From Ignavibacteria bacterium (lineage in GTDB: Bacteria; Bacteroidota; Ignavibacteria; Ch128b), in the NCBI GenBank assembly GCA_013177855.1, contig JABLYA010000001.1:353231-417230 (forward strand): a stretch of DNA of 64,000 nt, written 5' to 3'. This document shows, piece after piece, positions 26,273 to 36,740 of the stretch (its first letter is position 1; every line of letters starts with the position of its first letter). A model generated the notes under the pieces. It searched no databases. It worked only from the letters and a program-made list of their open reading frames with translations, and was not told the origin of the DNA. A program made the position numbers and the translations under genes.

Positions 26273-26401
26273 AATCTTATAAGTTCCTGAGGAGTTTCTA
26301 TTTTTTAATGGAAAAATTATAAGACAAATTCAAGTAGTGAATTAAATTATTTTTGAAATATTCACTTTAAATCATCTTTCAATAAAAATTAAGACTTTTC
26401 G

Positions 26402-26434
26402 TTTGACATACATTTAAAACATTAATTATCTTTG
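26402..26434 (+). promoter_or_regulatory. Bacteroidota-type promoter for the nuo operon
   Basis: TTTG at 26402-26405, a 21-base spacer, then TATCTTTG at 26427-26434. This matches the -33 TTTG / -7 TAnnTTTG promoter known from Bacteroidota. Transcription would start near 26440, leaving only a few bases before the nuoA ATG at 26447, so the message would be almost leaderless. Confidence 0.7.
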
Positions 26435-26446
26435 CAACAAAATTTT

Positions 26447-26878
26447 ATGGAAATGATAACAGAGTTTGGTAAAATTCTAGTCTTCTTAATTCTCGCGATT
26501 CTATTCGTAGCGCTCGCCTTCATAGTCAATCGAATCATCAGACCCGCCAGACCAACAAGAGAAAAATTATTAACGTACGAATGCGGTGAAAATCCAATCG
26601 GAACTCCATGGATTAAATTCAATGTACGATTTTATGTTGTCGCTTTGATCTTCCTCCTTTTTGATGTTGAAATAACTTTGCTAATTCCTTGGGCGCTTGT
26701 GTATAAAGAATTTGGATGGTATGGTTTTATCGTTGGATTTATTTTCTTATTTATCCTTATGCTCGGTATGTTGTATGAATGGAGAAAAGGAGATCTGGAT
26801 TGGGTCAAACCCGAAGTCAAACCAAAAGATTTAAAAACTGTTTTAGAAGAATTTGAAAAAGAATACGGGAAAATCTGA
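26447..26878 (+). CDS. nuoA: NADH-quinone oxidoreductase subunit A
   Basis: Small membrane subunit of complex I, about 143 residues, three transmembrane helices (about 8-28, 63-83, 90-110). Family motifs are visible: [41 protein letters not shown], the Cys loop and the acidic FDVE of helix two. A TTG frame begins 15 bases earlier, but that TTG belongs to the -7 promoter element, so ATG at 26447 is taken as the start. The stop overlaps the nuoB ATG (TGATG). Confidence 0.93.
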   Translation: MEMITEFGKILVFLILAILFVALAFIVNRIIRPARPTREKLLTYECGENPIGTPWIKFNVRFYVVALIFLLFDVEITLLIPWALVYKEFGWYGFIVGFIFLFILMLGMLYEWRKGDLDWVKPEVKPKDLKTVLEEFEKEYGKI

Positions 26879-27369
26879 TGGGAATTTTAGATAAAGAATT
26901 TACAGAATCGAATATAGTTATTACCAAGTTTGATGATTTGATGAACTGGGCTCGACTTTCTTCTTTATGGCAAATGACATTTGGACTTGCCTGCTGTGCA
27001 ATCGAAATGATGGCTACATCAGCATCTCATTATGATTTCGATAGATTCGGAGTAATTCCTCGACCAAGTCCAAGACAGGCTGATATCATTATCATTTCTG
27101 GAACCGTGACTCTCAAAATGGCTCTTCGAATAAAAAGACTTTATGAACAAATGCCAGAGCCAAAGTACATAATTTCAATGGGAAGCTGTGCAAATTGTGG
27201 AGGCCCTTACTGGAATCATGGTTATCATGTTTTGAAAGGTGTCGATAGAATTATTCCCGTTGATGTTTATGTCCCTGGCTGCCCTCCAAGACCAGAAGCT
27301 TTGCTCGAAGGTTTACTTAAACTACAGGAAAAAATCAGGAATCAATCTCTCGTAAAGAAAACGGTTTAA
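26878..27369 (+). CDS. nuoB: NADH-quinone oxidoreductase subunit B (N2 cluster)
   Basis: 163 residues. Carries the terminal 4Fe-4S cluster N2: adjacent cysteines in [10 protein letters not shown], then [11 protein letters not shown] and [14 protein letters not shown]. The [21 protein letters not shown] segment is typical. It passes electrons to quinone at the NuoB/NuoD interface. One base overlaps nuoA, and one base separates it from nuoC. Confidence 0.97.
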   Translation: MGILDKEFTESNIVITKFDDLMNWARLSSLWQMTFGLACCAIEMMATSASHYDFDRFGVIPRPSPRQADIIIISGTVTLKMALRIKRLYEQMPEPKYIISMGSCANCGGPYWNHGYHVLKGVDRIIPVDVYVPGCPPRPEALLEGLLKLQEKIRNQSLVKKTV

Positions 27370-27370
27370 T

Positions 27371-27892
27371 ATGACTGCACAAGAAATTTTAGAAATCATA
27401 AAAGCAAAATTTCCAGAAGAACAATTCGAATTAAAAGAAAATATCGGCGGTGAAATTCTAATCGTACCAGCCAAGATTTTAAAAGATTTATGTTTCTTCC
27501 TTCGTGATGATGAAAGACTTTCTTTTGATGTGCTTATGAATTTATCAGGTTTAGATCTTGCAGATGGCGAAAAGAAAAAACTGGAAGATGGAACAATTGA
27601 AATAGTCGGCGGACATTTAGCAACTGTCTATCATCTTCATTCAATGAAATACAATCACAAATTGACTTTAAAAGTTTTACTTCCGAGAGAAAATCCTGTT
27701 GTCCCTTCCGTTGAACGCGTATGGCGAGCTGCTGACTGGCATGAAAGAGAAGCTTATGATTTATTTGGAATTATTTTCGAAGGTCACCACGATTTAAGAA
27801 GAATCTTATTACCTGAAGATTGGGAAGGTCATCCTCTTCGAAAAGATTACAAAGTCCAAGAATTTTATCAAGGAATGAAGGTTCCATACTAA
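27371..27892 (+). CDS. nuoC: NADH-quinone oxidoreductase subunit C
   Basis: 173 residues, the 30-kDa subunit of the peripheral arm. Signature stretch: VERVWRAADWHEREAYDLFGIIFEGHHDLRRILLPEDWEGHPLRKDY. It packs against NuoD at the quinone site. Its TAA overlaps the nuoD ATG by one base (TAATG). Separate nuoC and nuoD genes are present, not the nuoCD fusion seen in enterobacteria. Confidence 0.96.
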   Translation: MTAQEILEIIKAKFPEEQFELKENIGGEILIVPAKILKDLCFFLRDDERLSFDVLMNLSGLDLADGEKKKLEDGTIEIVGGHLATVYHLHSMKYNHKLTLKVLLPRENPVVPSVERVWRAADWHEREAYDLFGIIFEGHHDLRRILLPEDWEGHPLRKDYKVQEFYQGMKVPY

Positions 27893-29010
27893 TGGCAGAA
27901 TTAAAAACTGATCAAATCGTTCTTAATATGGGTCCTCAGCATCCATCAACTCATGGAGTGCTGAGACTTGAAGTCGTTCTCGATGGTGAAGTAGTTGTTG
28001 ATGTTAAACCACACATTGGTTATCTCCACAGATGTTTTGAAAAACACGCTGAAGCAATGACTTATCCTCAGGTCATTCCTTACACTGATCGAATGGACTA
28101 TCTCGCATCGATGTATATGAATTTTGGTTATGTTGAGGCTGTCGAAAGATTAATGAATATAGAAGTGCCTGAAAGAGTAAAATATATTCGTGTAATTATG
28201 GGTGAGCTTCAGCGAATTGCCTCACATCTCGTTGCTGTTGGAACATTTGGTATTGATATTGGTGCTTTTACACCTTTCCTCTATTGCTTCAGAGATCGTG
28301 AAAGAATTTTAGATTTATTTGAGATGACCTGTGGTGCTCGTTTACTTTACAATTATATGTGGATTGGCGGAGTATCGCACGATCTACCTCCTGAATTTAT
28401 TCCAAAATTAAAATCATTCTTAAAAGACTTTAAGAAAAGCTTAAAAGAATTAAACGATCTTTTGAGCTACAATAAAATTTTCATAGATAGAACAGCAAAT
28501 ATTGGTGTTCTGCCAGCTGATACAGCAATTAATTATGGCTGCAGCGGACCTGTTCTAAGAGGTTCTGGTGTTAACTGGGATTTAAGAAAGAACGATCCTT
28601 ATTCAATCTATGACAGATTTGATTTTGAAGTTTGTATCGGGAAAGGAGAAATGGGAACTGTTGGAGACTGCTGGGATCGTTATATGGTCCGCGTAAGAGA
28701 AATGGAACAATCCTGCCGAATTTTAGAACAGGCAATTGAACAAATTCCTGATGGTGATGTAACTTCAGCAATACCAAAAAGAGTAAAACCTCCAGTTGGT
28801 GAAATTTATTTTAGAGTTGAAAGTCCTAAAGGTGAACTTGGATACCATATCGTTAGTGATGGTTCATTAAATCCGTTTAGAGTGAAAGTTAGAGCACCAT
28901 CCTTTGTTAACTTACAAATTCTTCCAATTATCAGTCGCGGTCATTTGGTGGCTGATATTATCGCTAACTTAGGAAGTTTAGATATAGTCTTAGGGGAGAT
29001 TGACAGGTGA
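27892..29010 (+). CDS. nuoD: NADH-quinone oxidoreductase subunit D
   Basis: 372 residues, the 49-kDa quinone-site subunit. It begins [33 protein letters not shown], containing the GPQHPxTHG motif that holds the quinone-reducing His. [22 protein letters not shown], and the C-terminal FVNLQILP...[19 protein letters not shown] are conserved. The open frame extends 72 bases further upstream, but there it is nuoC read out of frame; the ATG at 27892 matches family length. The final TGA overlaps the GTG start of nuoH. Confidence 0.97.
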   Translation: MAELKTDQIVLNMGPQHPSTHGVLRLEVVLDGEVVVDVKPHIGYLHRCFEKHAEAMTYPQVIPYTDRMDYLASMYMNFGYVEAVERLMNIEVPERVKYIRVIMGELQRIASHLVAVGTFGIDIGAFTPFLYCFRDRERILDLFEMTCGARLLYNYMWIGGVSHDLPPEFIPKLKSFLKDFKKSLKELNDLLSYNKIFIDRTANIGVLPADTAINYGCSGPVLRGSGVNWDLRKNDPYSIYDRFDFEVCIGKGEMGTVGDCWDRYMVRVREMEQSCRILEQAIEQIPDGDVTSAIPKRVKPPVGEIYFRVESPKGELGYHIVSDGSLNPFRVKVRAPSFVNLQILPIISRGHLVADIIANLGSLDIVLGEIDR

Positions 29011-30083
29011 TAAGCGATTACTTAGCAGAACTCATTGGAAATAAATTTCTTGGTTATTTAATCTCTGCAGCTTTACCATTATTCTTATGGATTTTGCCTT
29101 ACGCACTTTATGCAGTTTACGCTGAAAGAAAAGTTAGTGCATTTATGCAGGATAGAATTGGACCAAATCGAGTTGGTCCAAAAGGATTATTACAGACAAT
29201 TGCAGATATTTTGAAACTCATACAAAAAGAAGACATTGTACCTTCATCAGCAGATAAACCGCTTTTTGTAACAGCACCATATGTAATCTTTGCTGGAACA
29301 TTTATGGCATTTGCAGCCCTCCCCTTCTCAAGTGTTTATATTGGTAGTAATATTGATCTCGGTGTCTTTTACATTATGGCAGTTTCTTCATTTTCTGTAA
29401 TTGGTATCTTGATGGCTGGATGGGCAGGGAATAATAAATACTCACTTTACGGTGCAATGAGATCAGTTGCTCAAATTGTTAGTTACGAAGTTCCAGCTTT
29501 ACTTGCAATTGTAACAGCTGTAATGGTTATCGGTTCTCTTAATTTGAATGAAATATCTGAAATGCAAACTGCCAGATTCTGGAATTGGTGGATTTTTGGC
29601 GGACCTGTTCTGGGCATTCAAAAGTTTCTTCTGATAATTCCAATGGTTGTTGCATTTGTAATTTTCTTCATTGCCTCACTTGCTGAAGTAAACAGAACTC
29701 CATTCGATATCCCCGAAGCTGAATCAGAATTGGTTGCAGGTTTCCATACAGAATACACAGGAATGAAGTTCGCAATGTTCTTCTTAGCTGAATATGGAAA
29801 TATGTTTGTGGTTTCTGCAATCTCTGTCTCAATTTTCTTCGGCGGATGGCAATCTCCTTTTGGTTACTTAGGAAATACACTTGGAATTAACTGGTTAGTA
29901 CCAATTGAACAGGTTTTCTGGTTTTTATTTAAAGGTACTTTACTTGTTCTGGTTCAAATGTGGCTGCGCTGGACACTTCCAAGATTACGAGTTGATCAAT
30001 TAATGTCCCTATGCTGGAAGTATTTAACACCGTACGCATTTATTAATCTAGTATTGGTTGGAATAATAACTTTAATTAAATAA
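29007..30083 (+). CDS. nuoH: NADH-quinone oxidoreductase subunit H
   Basis: 358 residues, membrane subunit with about eight helices, forming the quinone chamber and start of the proton path. Characteristic segments: [67 protein letters not shown] ([12 protein letters not shown]), [22 protein letters not shown], and [13 protein letters not shown]. The start is GTG at 29007, overlapping the nuoD stop by four bases. Confidence 0.97.
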   Translation: MISDYLAELIGNKFLGYLISAALPLFLWILPYALYAVYAERKVSAFMQDRIGPNRVGPKGLLQTIADILKLIQKEDIVPSSADKPLFVTAPYVIFAGTFMAFAALPFSSVYIGSNIDLGVFYIMAVSSFSVIGILMAGWAGNNKYSLYGAMRSVAQIVSYEVPALLAIVTAVMVIGSLNLNEISEMQTARFWNWWIFGGPVLGIQKFLLIIPMVVAFVIFFIASLAEVNRTPFDIPEAESELVAGFHTEYTGMKFAMFFLAEYGNMFVVSAISVSIFFGGWQSPFGYLGNTLGINWLVPIEQVFWFLFKGTLLVLVQMWLRWTLPRLRVDQLMSLCWKYLTPYAFINLVLVGIITLIK

Positions 30084-30084
30084 T

Positions 30085-30657
30085 ATGAAAGAATATCTCA
30101 AAAACACCTGGCTTGGAATTTATACAGTTTTGGTTGGAATGAAGGTGACTTTAACTCACCTGTTCAAACCAAAAGTTACTATTCAATATCCAGAAGTAAG
30201 ATTACAATTACCTGAAAGAGCAAGAAATAGATTATATGTAAACATTGATGATTGTATAGGTTGTGATCAATGCTCTCGTGCCTGCCCTGTTGATTGCATT
30301 GAAATTGAAACAGTTAAAGCAGTTCCTGGTGAAGATTTAGGAACCACATCGAACGGAAAAAGGAAAGCTCTTTGGGTTACAAAGTTTGATATCGACATTG
30401 CAAAATGTTGTTATTGTGGCTTGTGTGTTTATCCCTGCCCTACTGAATGCATCTGGATGACCGATGTTTATGAATTTTCAGAATATAAAAGAGAAAATTT
30501 GATTTATCATTTTTCAAACCTTACTCCTGAAGAAGCGGAACAAAAGAAATTAAATTATCAGAAATTCGAAGAAGAAAAAGCTCGTCAAAAGGCTGCACAA
30601 ACTGCATCTACAAATCCACAGTCACAGACAAAACAAGATATCGGGAAACAGAACTGA
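30085..30657 (+). CDS. nuoI: NADH-quinone oxidoreductase subunit I (2x 4Fe-4S)
   Basis: 190 residues. Two ferredoxin-type clusters: CIGCDQCSRACPVDCIEI and CCYCGLCVYPCPTECIWM (N6a and N6b). The C-terminal 40 residues are a Lys/Gln-rich tail (EEKARQKAAQTAS...) beyond the core fold. It hands electrons from the input module, whatever it is here, to NuoB. One base separates it from nuoH, and its TGA overlaps the nuoJ start. Confidence 0.96.
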   Translation: MKEYLKNTWLGIYTVLVGMKVTLTHLFKPKVTIQYPEVRLQLPERARNRLYVNIDDCIGCDQCSRACPVDCIEIETVKAVPGEDLGTTSNGKRKALWVTKFDIDIAKCCYCGLCVYPCPTECIWMTDVYEFSEYKRENLIYHFSNLTPEEAEQKKLNYQKFEEEKARQKAAQTASTNPQSQTKQDIGKQN

Positions 30658-31175
30658 TGACTACTTACGATTTTATCTTCTATGTCTTTGCAGCAATTAT
30701 AGTAGTAAGTGCGTTCATAGTTGTTGCTGCAAGGAATATAATTTATTCAGCATTTTCATTACTCTTCACATTTTTTGGTGTAGCTGGAATTTATGTGCTG
30801 CTTAATGCGGATTTTATTGCAGTAGTTCAGGTAATAATTTATGTAGGCGGAATTTTGGTCTTAATAATATTTGGTGTAATGTTAACAAATAAAATTACTG
30901 ATGTCGAAATTAAAACTGAAAGCATTCATATCGTACCAGCTACAATTATCACAGGATTAATTGGCGGTACTTTAATCGCTGTTTTAACAAAAACAAACTG
31001 GAAAATTGCTGAACCTCAAAATGTTAATCAGACTGTAATGGAAATAGGAAGATTCGTTGTTGTTCACTATATGATTTTATTTGAACTCGCTGGTATAATT
31101 CTGCTTGTTGCATTAATTGGTTCCGTGATGATTGCTCGTAGAGAAAAAGTTCAAACTGATGAGGTACAAAAATGA
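30657..31175 (+). CDS. nuoJ: NADH-quinone oxidoreductase subunit J
   Basis: 172 residues with five hydrophobic helices. The conserved YAxFSLLFTFFGVAGIYVLLNADFIAVVQVIIYVGGILVLIIFGVML region includes the pi-bulge helix (YVGGILVLIIFG) that moves during coupling. It overlaps nuoK by four bases. Confidence 0.95.
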   Translation: MTTYDFIFYVFAAIIVVSAFIVVAARNIIYSAFSLLFTFFGVAGIYVLLNADFIAVVQVIIYVGGILVLIIFGVMLTNKITDVEIKTESIHIVPATIITGLIGGTLIAVLTKTNWKIAEPQNVNQTVMEIGRFVVVHYMILFELAGIILLVALIGSVMIARREKVQTDEVQK

Positions 31176-31480
31176 GTGTAGGATTGAATCATTTTCTTGT
31201 GTTAAGTGTAATTTTGTTTTCACTTGGAATTTATGCAGTCCTTACAAGGAAAAATGCAATTCAGGTTTTGATGGGAATTGAATTAATTCTGAATTCAGCA
31301 AACATTAATTTTATTGCTTTTGCGCGTTTTGGAAATTTTGGTTTTACTGGTCAAGTAATTTCTCTATTTGTAATAATTTTAGCAGCTGCCGAAGCAGCAA
31401 TTGCTCTTGCAATTGTTCTGAATATTTACAAACACTTTAGTACAGTAAATGTAGACGAAATAGATGGATTGAAAGAATAA
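31172..31480 (+). CDS. nuoK: NADH-quinone oxidoreductase subunit K
   Basis: 102 residues, three helices. MGIELILNSANINFIAFAR holds the conserved membrane Glu, and AAAEAAIALAIVLNIYKH holds the second Glu of the proton path. It sits between nuoJ and nuoL with four-base and one-base overlaps, as in other nuo operons. Confidence 0.97.
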   Translation: MSVGLNHFLVLSVILFSLGIYAVLTRKNAIQVLMGIELILNSANINFIAFARFGNFGFTGQVISLFVIILAAAEAAIALAIVLNIYKHFSTVNVDEIDGLKE

Positions 31481-33558
31481 TGAACGATAATTTATTACTC
31501 CAGCTTTCAATATTAAATATTGTCTTACCTCTATTTGGATTTACTCTTCTGATCTTTTTTGGAAAAAGGATTCCAAAAAGTCACCTCTTTGAAATAACTA
31601 CAATTTTTATTGGTCTTGTTATATCTGCTGTTGTTGCATTTTTCAAACTCAGCTATTACGAGACTAATACATTAGTTTTTCAATTTCAGTGGATTGATTT
31701 TGGTGATATTCCGTTCTTTGGTAAGCTGGGAATAAATTTAGGTATTCAGCTTGATAATGTTTCTGCTATAATGCAATTGACTGTCTTTATTGTAAGTTTT
31801 GTTGTTCATCTCTTCTCAATTAAATACATGGAAGGAGATCCAAGATATTCGAGATACTTTGCATATCTTGGATTATTCACCTTCTCAATGCTTGGTATTG
31901 TATTAACCCACAATTTTCTGATGATGTATATATTCTGGGAACTTGTTGGTTTAAGCTCATATCTATTGATTGGTTTCTGGTTTGAAAAGAAATCTGCATC
32001 AGATGCTGCCAAGAAAGCTTTTATTGTAAATCGAATTGGTGATGTTGGATTCTTTCTTGGAATATTAATTCTTTATGCTAATTATCATACATTTACCTTT
32101 AGTGAAATTTTTGACCAAATTTCTCGTGGCAATCTTCCATTTAATAGTGGTGCCTGGCTAACTGCTGCAGGTATTTTAATCTTTTGCGGTGCAATAGGCA
32201 AATCTGCTCAATTCCCGCTTCATGTCTGGCTTCCCGATGCAATGGAAGGCCCAACACCTGTCAGTGCGTTAATTCACGCTGCTACAATGGTTGCTGCCGG
32301 TGTCTACCTTGTCGCAAGAATTTTCGTGATGCTTACTGCCGATGCAATGCTTGTTATTGCATCAATTGGTGCAATCACTGCATTTATTTCAGCAACGATC
32401 GCAATCACTCAAACAGATATTAAAAGAGTTCTTGCTTATTCGACAGTCAGTCAGCTTGGATATATGATTATGTCACTTGGAGTTGGTGCTTATTTCTTTG
32501 CATTTCTTCATTTGATCACACACGCATTCTTCAAAGCTGGATTATTCTTAGGTTCTGGTTCTGTTATTCATGCGATGCATCATGAGCAGGATATTAGATT
32601 TATGGGTGGATTAAGGAAGAAATTACCAGTTACTTATTACACATTTTTGATTTACACCCTTGCAATTTCTGGAATTCCATTAACTTCAGGATTTCTCAGC
32701 AAAGATGGAATTTTAGGTGGAACATTGGCTTTCGCATCTTTAACTGGATATTGGATTTTCCCAATTATTGGTTTCTTTGTTGCGATGCTGACAGCATTCT
32801 ATATGTTTAGACTCGTCATATTAACATTTCACGGTGAACCCAGAGATATTCATAAATTTGAACATGCTCACGAATCACCCACAACAATGTTAATTCCATT
32901 GATCACTTTAGCTATCCTTTCGATCTTTATTTTCTTCTCACCTAATCCATTTAATATCGAAGCTGGTTGGTTCTACAAATGGGTTCAAACTCCAAAAACA
33001 ATAGTTCCAGAAGAACTTGCTTTTTCTTTTATGAAGCCTGGAAATGATCAATTAACTCCTGAGGTCGTTCATTCCGAAAAATATATGGAAGCCTTGCATC
33101 ATGCTCATTCTGATGCAATGATGATTTCTTTAATAATGGCAGGATTAGGAATCTTATTAGCTTTTGTTATTTATCAATGGAGAATTATTAGTGCTGATAA
33201 TCTTGCTTTACGCTTAAGGCCACTTTATAATTTTTCATATAACAAATGGTATTTTGATGAATTGTATCAAAAGACTGCTGTAGCATTTACTCTTGGACTT
33301 TCAAATCTCTTAGCCTGGTTTGATCAAAAAGTGATTGATGGAATTGTAAATGGTACAGCTACAATTACCCGAGAAACTTCTTTCGTAAGCGGCAAATTCG
33401 ACAATGTTGTTGTTGATGGTCTGGTAAATCTTACTGCTGCTGTGACTGGATTTTTTGGTTTGATATTCAGAAAACTTCAAACTGGAAAAGTTCAAACTTA
33501 TTTAGTTATGGTTTTAACTGGAATAATAATTTTATTTTTCATTTTTAAGTCTTTATAA
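31480..33558 (+). CDS. nuoL: NADH-quinone oxidoreductase subunit L
   Basis: 692 residues, antiporter-like proton-pumping subunit with about 16 helices and the long lateral helix at the C-terminus. Family segments: FWELVGLSSYLLIGFWFEKKSASDAAKKAFIVNRIGDVGFF, HVWLPDAMEGPTPVSALIHAATMVAAGVYLVARIF and SQLGYMIMSLGVGAYFFAFLHLITHAFFKAGLFLGSGSVIHAMH. The TAATG junction with nuoK is tight; nuoM follows after 22 bases. Confidence 0.97.
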   Translation: MNDNLLLQLSILNIVLPLFGFTLLIFFGKRIPKSHLFEITTIFIGLVISAVVAFFKLSYYETNTLVFQFQWIDFGDIPFFGKLGINLGIQLDNVSAIMQLTVFIVSFVVHLFSIKYMEGDPRYSRYFAYLGLFTFSMLGIVLTHNFLMMYIFWELVGLSSYLLIGFWFEKKSASDAAKKAFIVNRIGDVGFFLGILILYANYHTFTFSEIFDQISRGNLPFNSGAWLTAAGILIFCGAIGKSAQFPLHVWLPDAMEGPTPVSALIHAATMVAAGVYLVARIFVMLTADAMLVIASIGAITAFISATIAITQTDIKRVLAYSTVSQLGYMIMSLGVGAYFFAFLHLITHAFFKAGLFLGSGSVIHAMHHEQDIRFMGGLRKKLPVTYYTFLIYTLAISGIPLTSGFLSKDGILGGTLAFASLTGYWIFPIIGFFVAMLTAFYMFRLVILTFHGEPRDIHKFEHAHESPTTMLIPLITLAILSIFIFFSPNPFNIEAGWFYKWVQTPKTIVPEELAFSFMKPGNDQLTPEVVHSEKYMEALHHAHSDAMMISLIMAGLGILLAFVIYQWRIISADNLALRLRPLYNFSYNKWYFDELYQKTAVAFTLGLSNLLAWFDQKVIDGIVNGTATITRETSFVSGKFDNVVVDGLVNLTAAVTGFFGLIFRKLQTGKVQTYLVMVLTGIIILFFIFKSL

Positions 33559-33580
33559 GAAATTCGGAGGCTGATAGTTG

Positions 33581-35194
33581 ATGTCTGGAATACCATATCT
33601 TACACTGGTTACTTTTCTCCCTGTCTTAGGGATGATTATTGTTTTATTAATTAATTCTGAAAAAACAAAACTTATCAAATACACTGCATTAGTTGTAACC
33701 TTTTTGCAAGTAGTCTTAGCAGGATTAATGTGGTCTCAATTTAACTTTTCTGCTGCTGGAATAAATGATCCATCTTCTTTCCAGTTTGTTGAAAAAGCAA
33801 GATGGATCGAAATTCGAAATGCGGCAGATTGGATCGGAACAATTAAAATAGATTATTTCTTGGGTGTCGATGGCTTATCAATGCCTATGGTTTTATTGAC
33901 CGCATTAATCAGTTTCCTTGGTGTACTTGCATCGTGGAATATTCCTAAAGCAATTAAAGGTTATTTTGTTCTTTATCTCCTTCTCGATACAGGAATGATG
34001 GGTTCTTTTGTTGCACTGGATTTCTTCCTCTTCTATGTTTTCTGGGAATTGATGCTGCTGCCAATGTATTTCTTAATTGGTATATGGGGTGGTCCACGTA
34101 AAGAATATGCTGCCATTAAGTTCTTTATCTATACTTTATTTGGTTCCGTATTTATGCTATTGGTGATGCTCGGTCTTTATTTCAGCACTTTTGAAGTTTT
34201 ACCAGATGGGACAAAAGTTTATACCTTTAACATGCTTCAAATGATGAATCCCGAAAATTATTCAAAGGAAGGATTGCTTTCTCCATTTAATCCGAATAAT
34301 TTAAGATTTATCGCTTATATCTTTTTATTTATTGGATTTGCCATCAAAGTCCCAATGTTTCCTTTCCACACATGGTTACCTGATGCACATGTGGAAGCTC
34401 CAACTCCTATAAGTGTTATTCTTGCTGGAATTTTGTTGAAGCTTGGAACTTACGGAATGATGAGAATAAGCTTTCCAATCTTTCCTGAAGTAACCAATCA
34501 ACTTGCTTACTGGATTGCTGTGTTTGGAATGATTAACATTGTTTATGGTGCACTCTGTGCAATGGCTCAAAAAGATTTCAAGAGTTTAATTGCTTACTCA
34601 AGTATAAGCCATATGGGTTATGTTTTGCTTGGTATGGCTTCACTTACATCTCAAGGAATGATGGGCGCTTTGTTCCAGATGTTTAATCATGGTACTATTA
34701 CTGCAATGCTCTTTATGATTGTTGGTGTTATTTACGATAGAGCTCATACAAGAGGTGTTAATGATTTCGGTGGTCTTGCACTTCAAATGCCAGTTTATAC
34801 TGGAATTACTACGGTTGCATTCTTTGCTTCACTTGGACTTCCAGGATTAAGCGGTTTTATTTCAGAAGCTTTTGTATTTCTTGGTGCATTCAGCAACGAA
34901 ACAATAAGAATTCTTGCGGTAATCTCAACTCTCGGTATTTTGTTAACAGCAGCATATATGCTCTGGACAATGCAAAGAATTTATTTCGGTAAGTTAAATC
35001 CAAAATGGGAAAACTTACCGGATGTCAATAAACTCGAAATTGCTGCTCTCTCGCCTCTTGCTGTAATTGTGATATTCTTTGGAATTTATCCTTCTCCAAT
35101 GTTGAACTTGATGAAAACATCAGTCAATAAATTAGTCGAAGTTGTAAATAATGGTCAGGCAATCTTCTCAAACTTAAGTTCATTAATTAAATAG
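33581..35194 (+). CDS. nuoM: NADH-quinone oxidoreductase subunit M
   Basis: 537 residues, antiporter-like subunit. Typical segments: YFVLYLLLDTGMMGSFVALDFFLFYVFWELMLLPMYFLIGIWGG, FHTWLPDAHVEAPTPISVILAGILLKLGTYGMMRI and YSSISHMGYVLLGMASLTSQGMMGALFQMFNHGTITAMLFM. A CGGAGG ribosome-binding site at 33565-33570 is spaced for ATG at 33581; the in-frame TTG just before it is too close to be needed. Confidence 0.97.
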   Translation: MSGIPYLTLVTFLPVLGMIIVLLINSEKTKLIKYTALVVTFLQVVLAGLMWSQFNFSAAGINDPSSFQFVEKARWIEIRNAADWIGTIKIDYFLGVDGLSMPMVLLTALISFLGVLASWNIPKAIKGYFVLYLLLDTGMMGSFVALDFFLFYVFWELMLLPMYFLIGIWGGPRKEYAAIKFFIYTLFGSVFMLLVMLGLYFSTFEVLPDGTKVYTFNMLQMMNPENYSKEGLLSPFNPNNLRFIAYIFLFIGFAIKVPMFPFHTWLPDAHVEAPTPISVILAGILLKLGTYGMMRISFPIFPEVTNQLAYWIAVFGMINIVYGALCAMAQKDFKSLIAYSSISHMGYVLLGMASLTSQGMMGALFQMFNHGTITAMLFMIVGVIYDRAHTRGVNDFGGLALQMPVYTGITTVAFFASLGLPGLSGFISEAFVFLGAFSNETIRILAVISTLGILLTAAYMLWTMQRIYFGKLNPKWENLPDVNKLEIAALSPLAVIVIFFGIYPSPMLNLMKTSVNKLVEVVNNGQAIFSNLSSLIK

Positions 35195-35196
35195 CA

Positions 35197-36720
35197 ATGA
35201 TTATGAACAGCATTGAAAATATACTTGCATCATTAAAATATTTTTATCCTGAACTCGCATTAACCATCACTTTCTTCGTTTTATTGCTTGCAGATTTATT
35301 TTCAAAAGGATGGAAATATCTTCTCCCAGCAATTAGTTTAGCTGGTTTTTTAATAACCGGGTTTCTTTTGATCTATACACCTGATTCTCCGGGATTTCTT
35401 TTTACAACTGGTATGGCTAATGTAGGACTATATGTAGTTGATCCATTTGCTTTCTTCTTCAAAGTCTTAATTCTGCTTTCGATTGTTTACACAGTCTTAT
35501 TTTCACTATCATCTAAAGAGATTCTTGAATCAAAAGAAAATCGCGGCGAGTATTATGTCCTCTTAAGTTCCTTCGCACTCGGAACATTCTTACTTACTTC
35601 AACCATTGATTTATTGATGATGTATTTAAGTTTCGAATTGGTAAGTTTATCTTCTTATGTGCTTGCTGGATTTACAAGAAAGGTTCCTCGTTCATCTGAA
35701 GCTTCTCTTAAATATATTATTTTCGGTGCAATTGCTTCAGGTGCAATGCTTTTCGGTATTTCAATTATTTATGGTTTAACAGGGACAACAAATATTTATC
35801 TAATAAATTTCTATTTAACAAACCAGAATGTATCAGGTTTAGCATTAATAATCGCTGGAATTTTACTCATAGGTGGAATTGGCTTTAAAATATCGATGGC
35901 GCCATTTCATTTCTGGACACCTGATGTCTATGAAGGCGCTCCAATAACAATCACTGCTGTATTATCAGTTGCAAGTAAAGCCGCCGGATTTGCAGTTCTC
36001 ATTCGTTTCTTAAAAGTGATGTTCATTGATTTTTCTATGACTAATTTACAATCATCCGTCTGGGCAATACTGCCTCAATTTAAATGGAACGAAATTATAG
36101 CGGGTCTGGCAGTTTTAACAATGACACTTGGAAATCTTGTGGCTCTATGGCAATCAAATATGAAAAGAATGTTAGCTTACTCAAGTATTGCTCATGCGGG
36201 TTACATGTTATCAGGATTTGTTATCTTAGATAATCAAGGGATTATGGCAATTTTGATTTACTTCTTCATCTATTTATTTATGAATCTCGGTGCTTTCTTT
36301 GTGGTTATGTTAATTTCCGATAAACTTGGCTCTGAAGAGATGGACGATTATACTGGTTTAGGATACAAAGCTCCTTTCTTAACAGTCGCACTCACGATAT
36401 TTCTTGTTTCATTAACTGGTATTCCACCAACGGCAGGATTTATCGCAAAATTGTATTTATTTGGAGCACTTGTTAAAGCTAACTGGATATGGCTGGCAGT
36501 TATTGGTGTGTTGAACAGCGTAATTTCTCTTTATTACTACTTAAAAGTTGTGAAAAATATGTTTTTGAGAGAATCACAAGAATTGCAGTTTAATTATAAA
36601 CTTGATACAGGTAATATTATTCTCTCCTTGACCTTGATTATACCAACATTATTATTTGGTATATATTTCAAACCTATTGTTGAATTTGCCGAACAATCAA
36701 TTAAAATTTTTGGATTCTAA
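35197..36720 (+). CDS. nuoN: NADH-quinone oxidoreductase subunit N
   Basis: 507 residues, the last antiporter-like subunit and last gene of the operon. Recognisable segments: TSTIDLLMMYLSFELVSLSSYVLAGF, KISMAPFHFWTPDVYEGAPITITAVLSVASKAAGFAVL, YSSIAHAGYMLSGF and the Pro-rich FLVSLTGIPPTAGFIAKLYLF. Two bases separate it from nuoM. A second ATG at 35203 is an equally possible start. A strong hairpin terminator follows. Confidence 0.97.
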   Translation: MIMNSIENILASLKYFYPELALTITFFVLLLADLFSKGWKYLLPAISLAGFLITGFLLIYTPDSPGFLFTTGMANVGLYVVDPFAFFFKVLILLSIVYTVLFSLSSKEILESKENRGEYYVLLSSFALGTFLLTSTIDLLMMYLSFELVSLSSYVLAGFTRKVPRSSEASLKYIIFGAIASGAMLFGISIIYGLTGTTNIYLINFYLTNQNVSGLALIIAGILLIGGIGFKISMAPFHFWTPDVYEGAPITITAVLSVASKAAGFAVLIRFLKVMFIDFSMTNLQSSVWAILPQFKWNEIIAGLAVLTMTLGNLVALWQSNMKRMLAYSSIAHAGYMLSGFVILDNQGIMAILIYFFIYLFMNLGAFFVVMLISDKLGSEEMDDYTGLGYKAPFLTVALTIFLVSLTGIPPTAGFIAKLYLFGALVKANWIWLAVIGVLNSVISLYYYLKVVKNMFLRESQELQFNYKLDTGNIILSLTLIIPTLLFGIYFKPIVEFAEQSIKIFGF

Positions 36721-36740
36721 TTAGTCTTCGATATTCAAAA

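Noticed and set aside
26054..26290. 78-codon plus-strand open frame
   Set aside because: Translation of the 11-bp minisatellite. The frame is open only because the unit lacks stop codons in some phases.
27820..27891. Earlier start for nuoD
   Set aside because: The extra 24 residues are nuoC read in another frame; ATG at 27892 gives the expected N-terminus and a TAATG junction.
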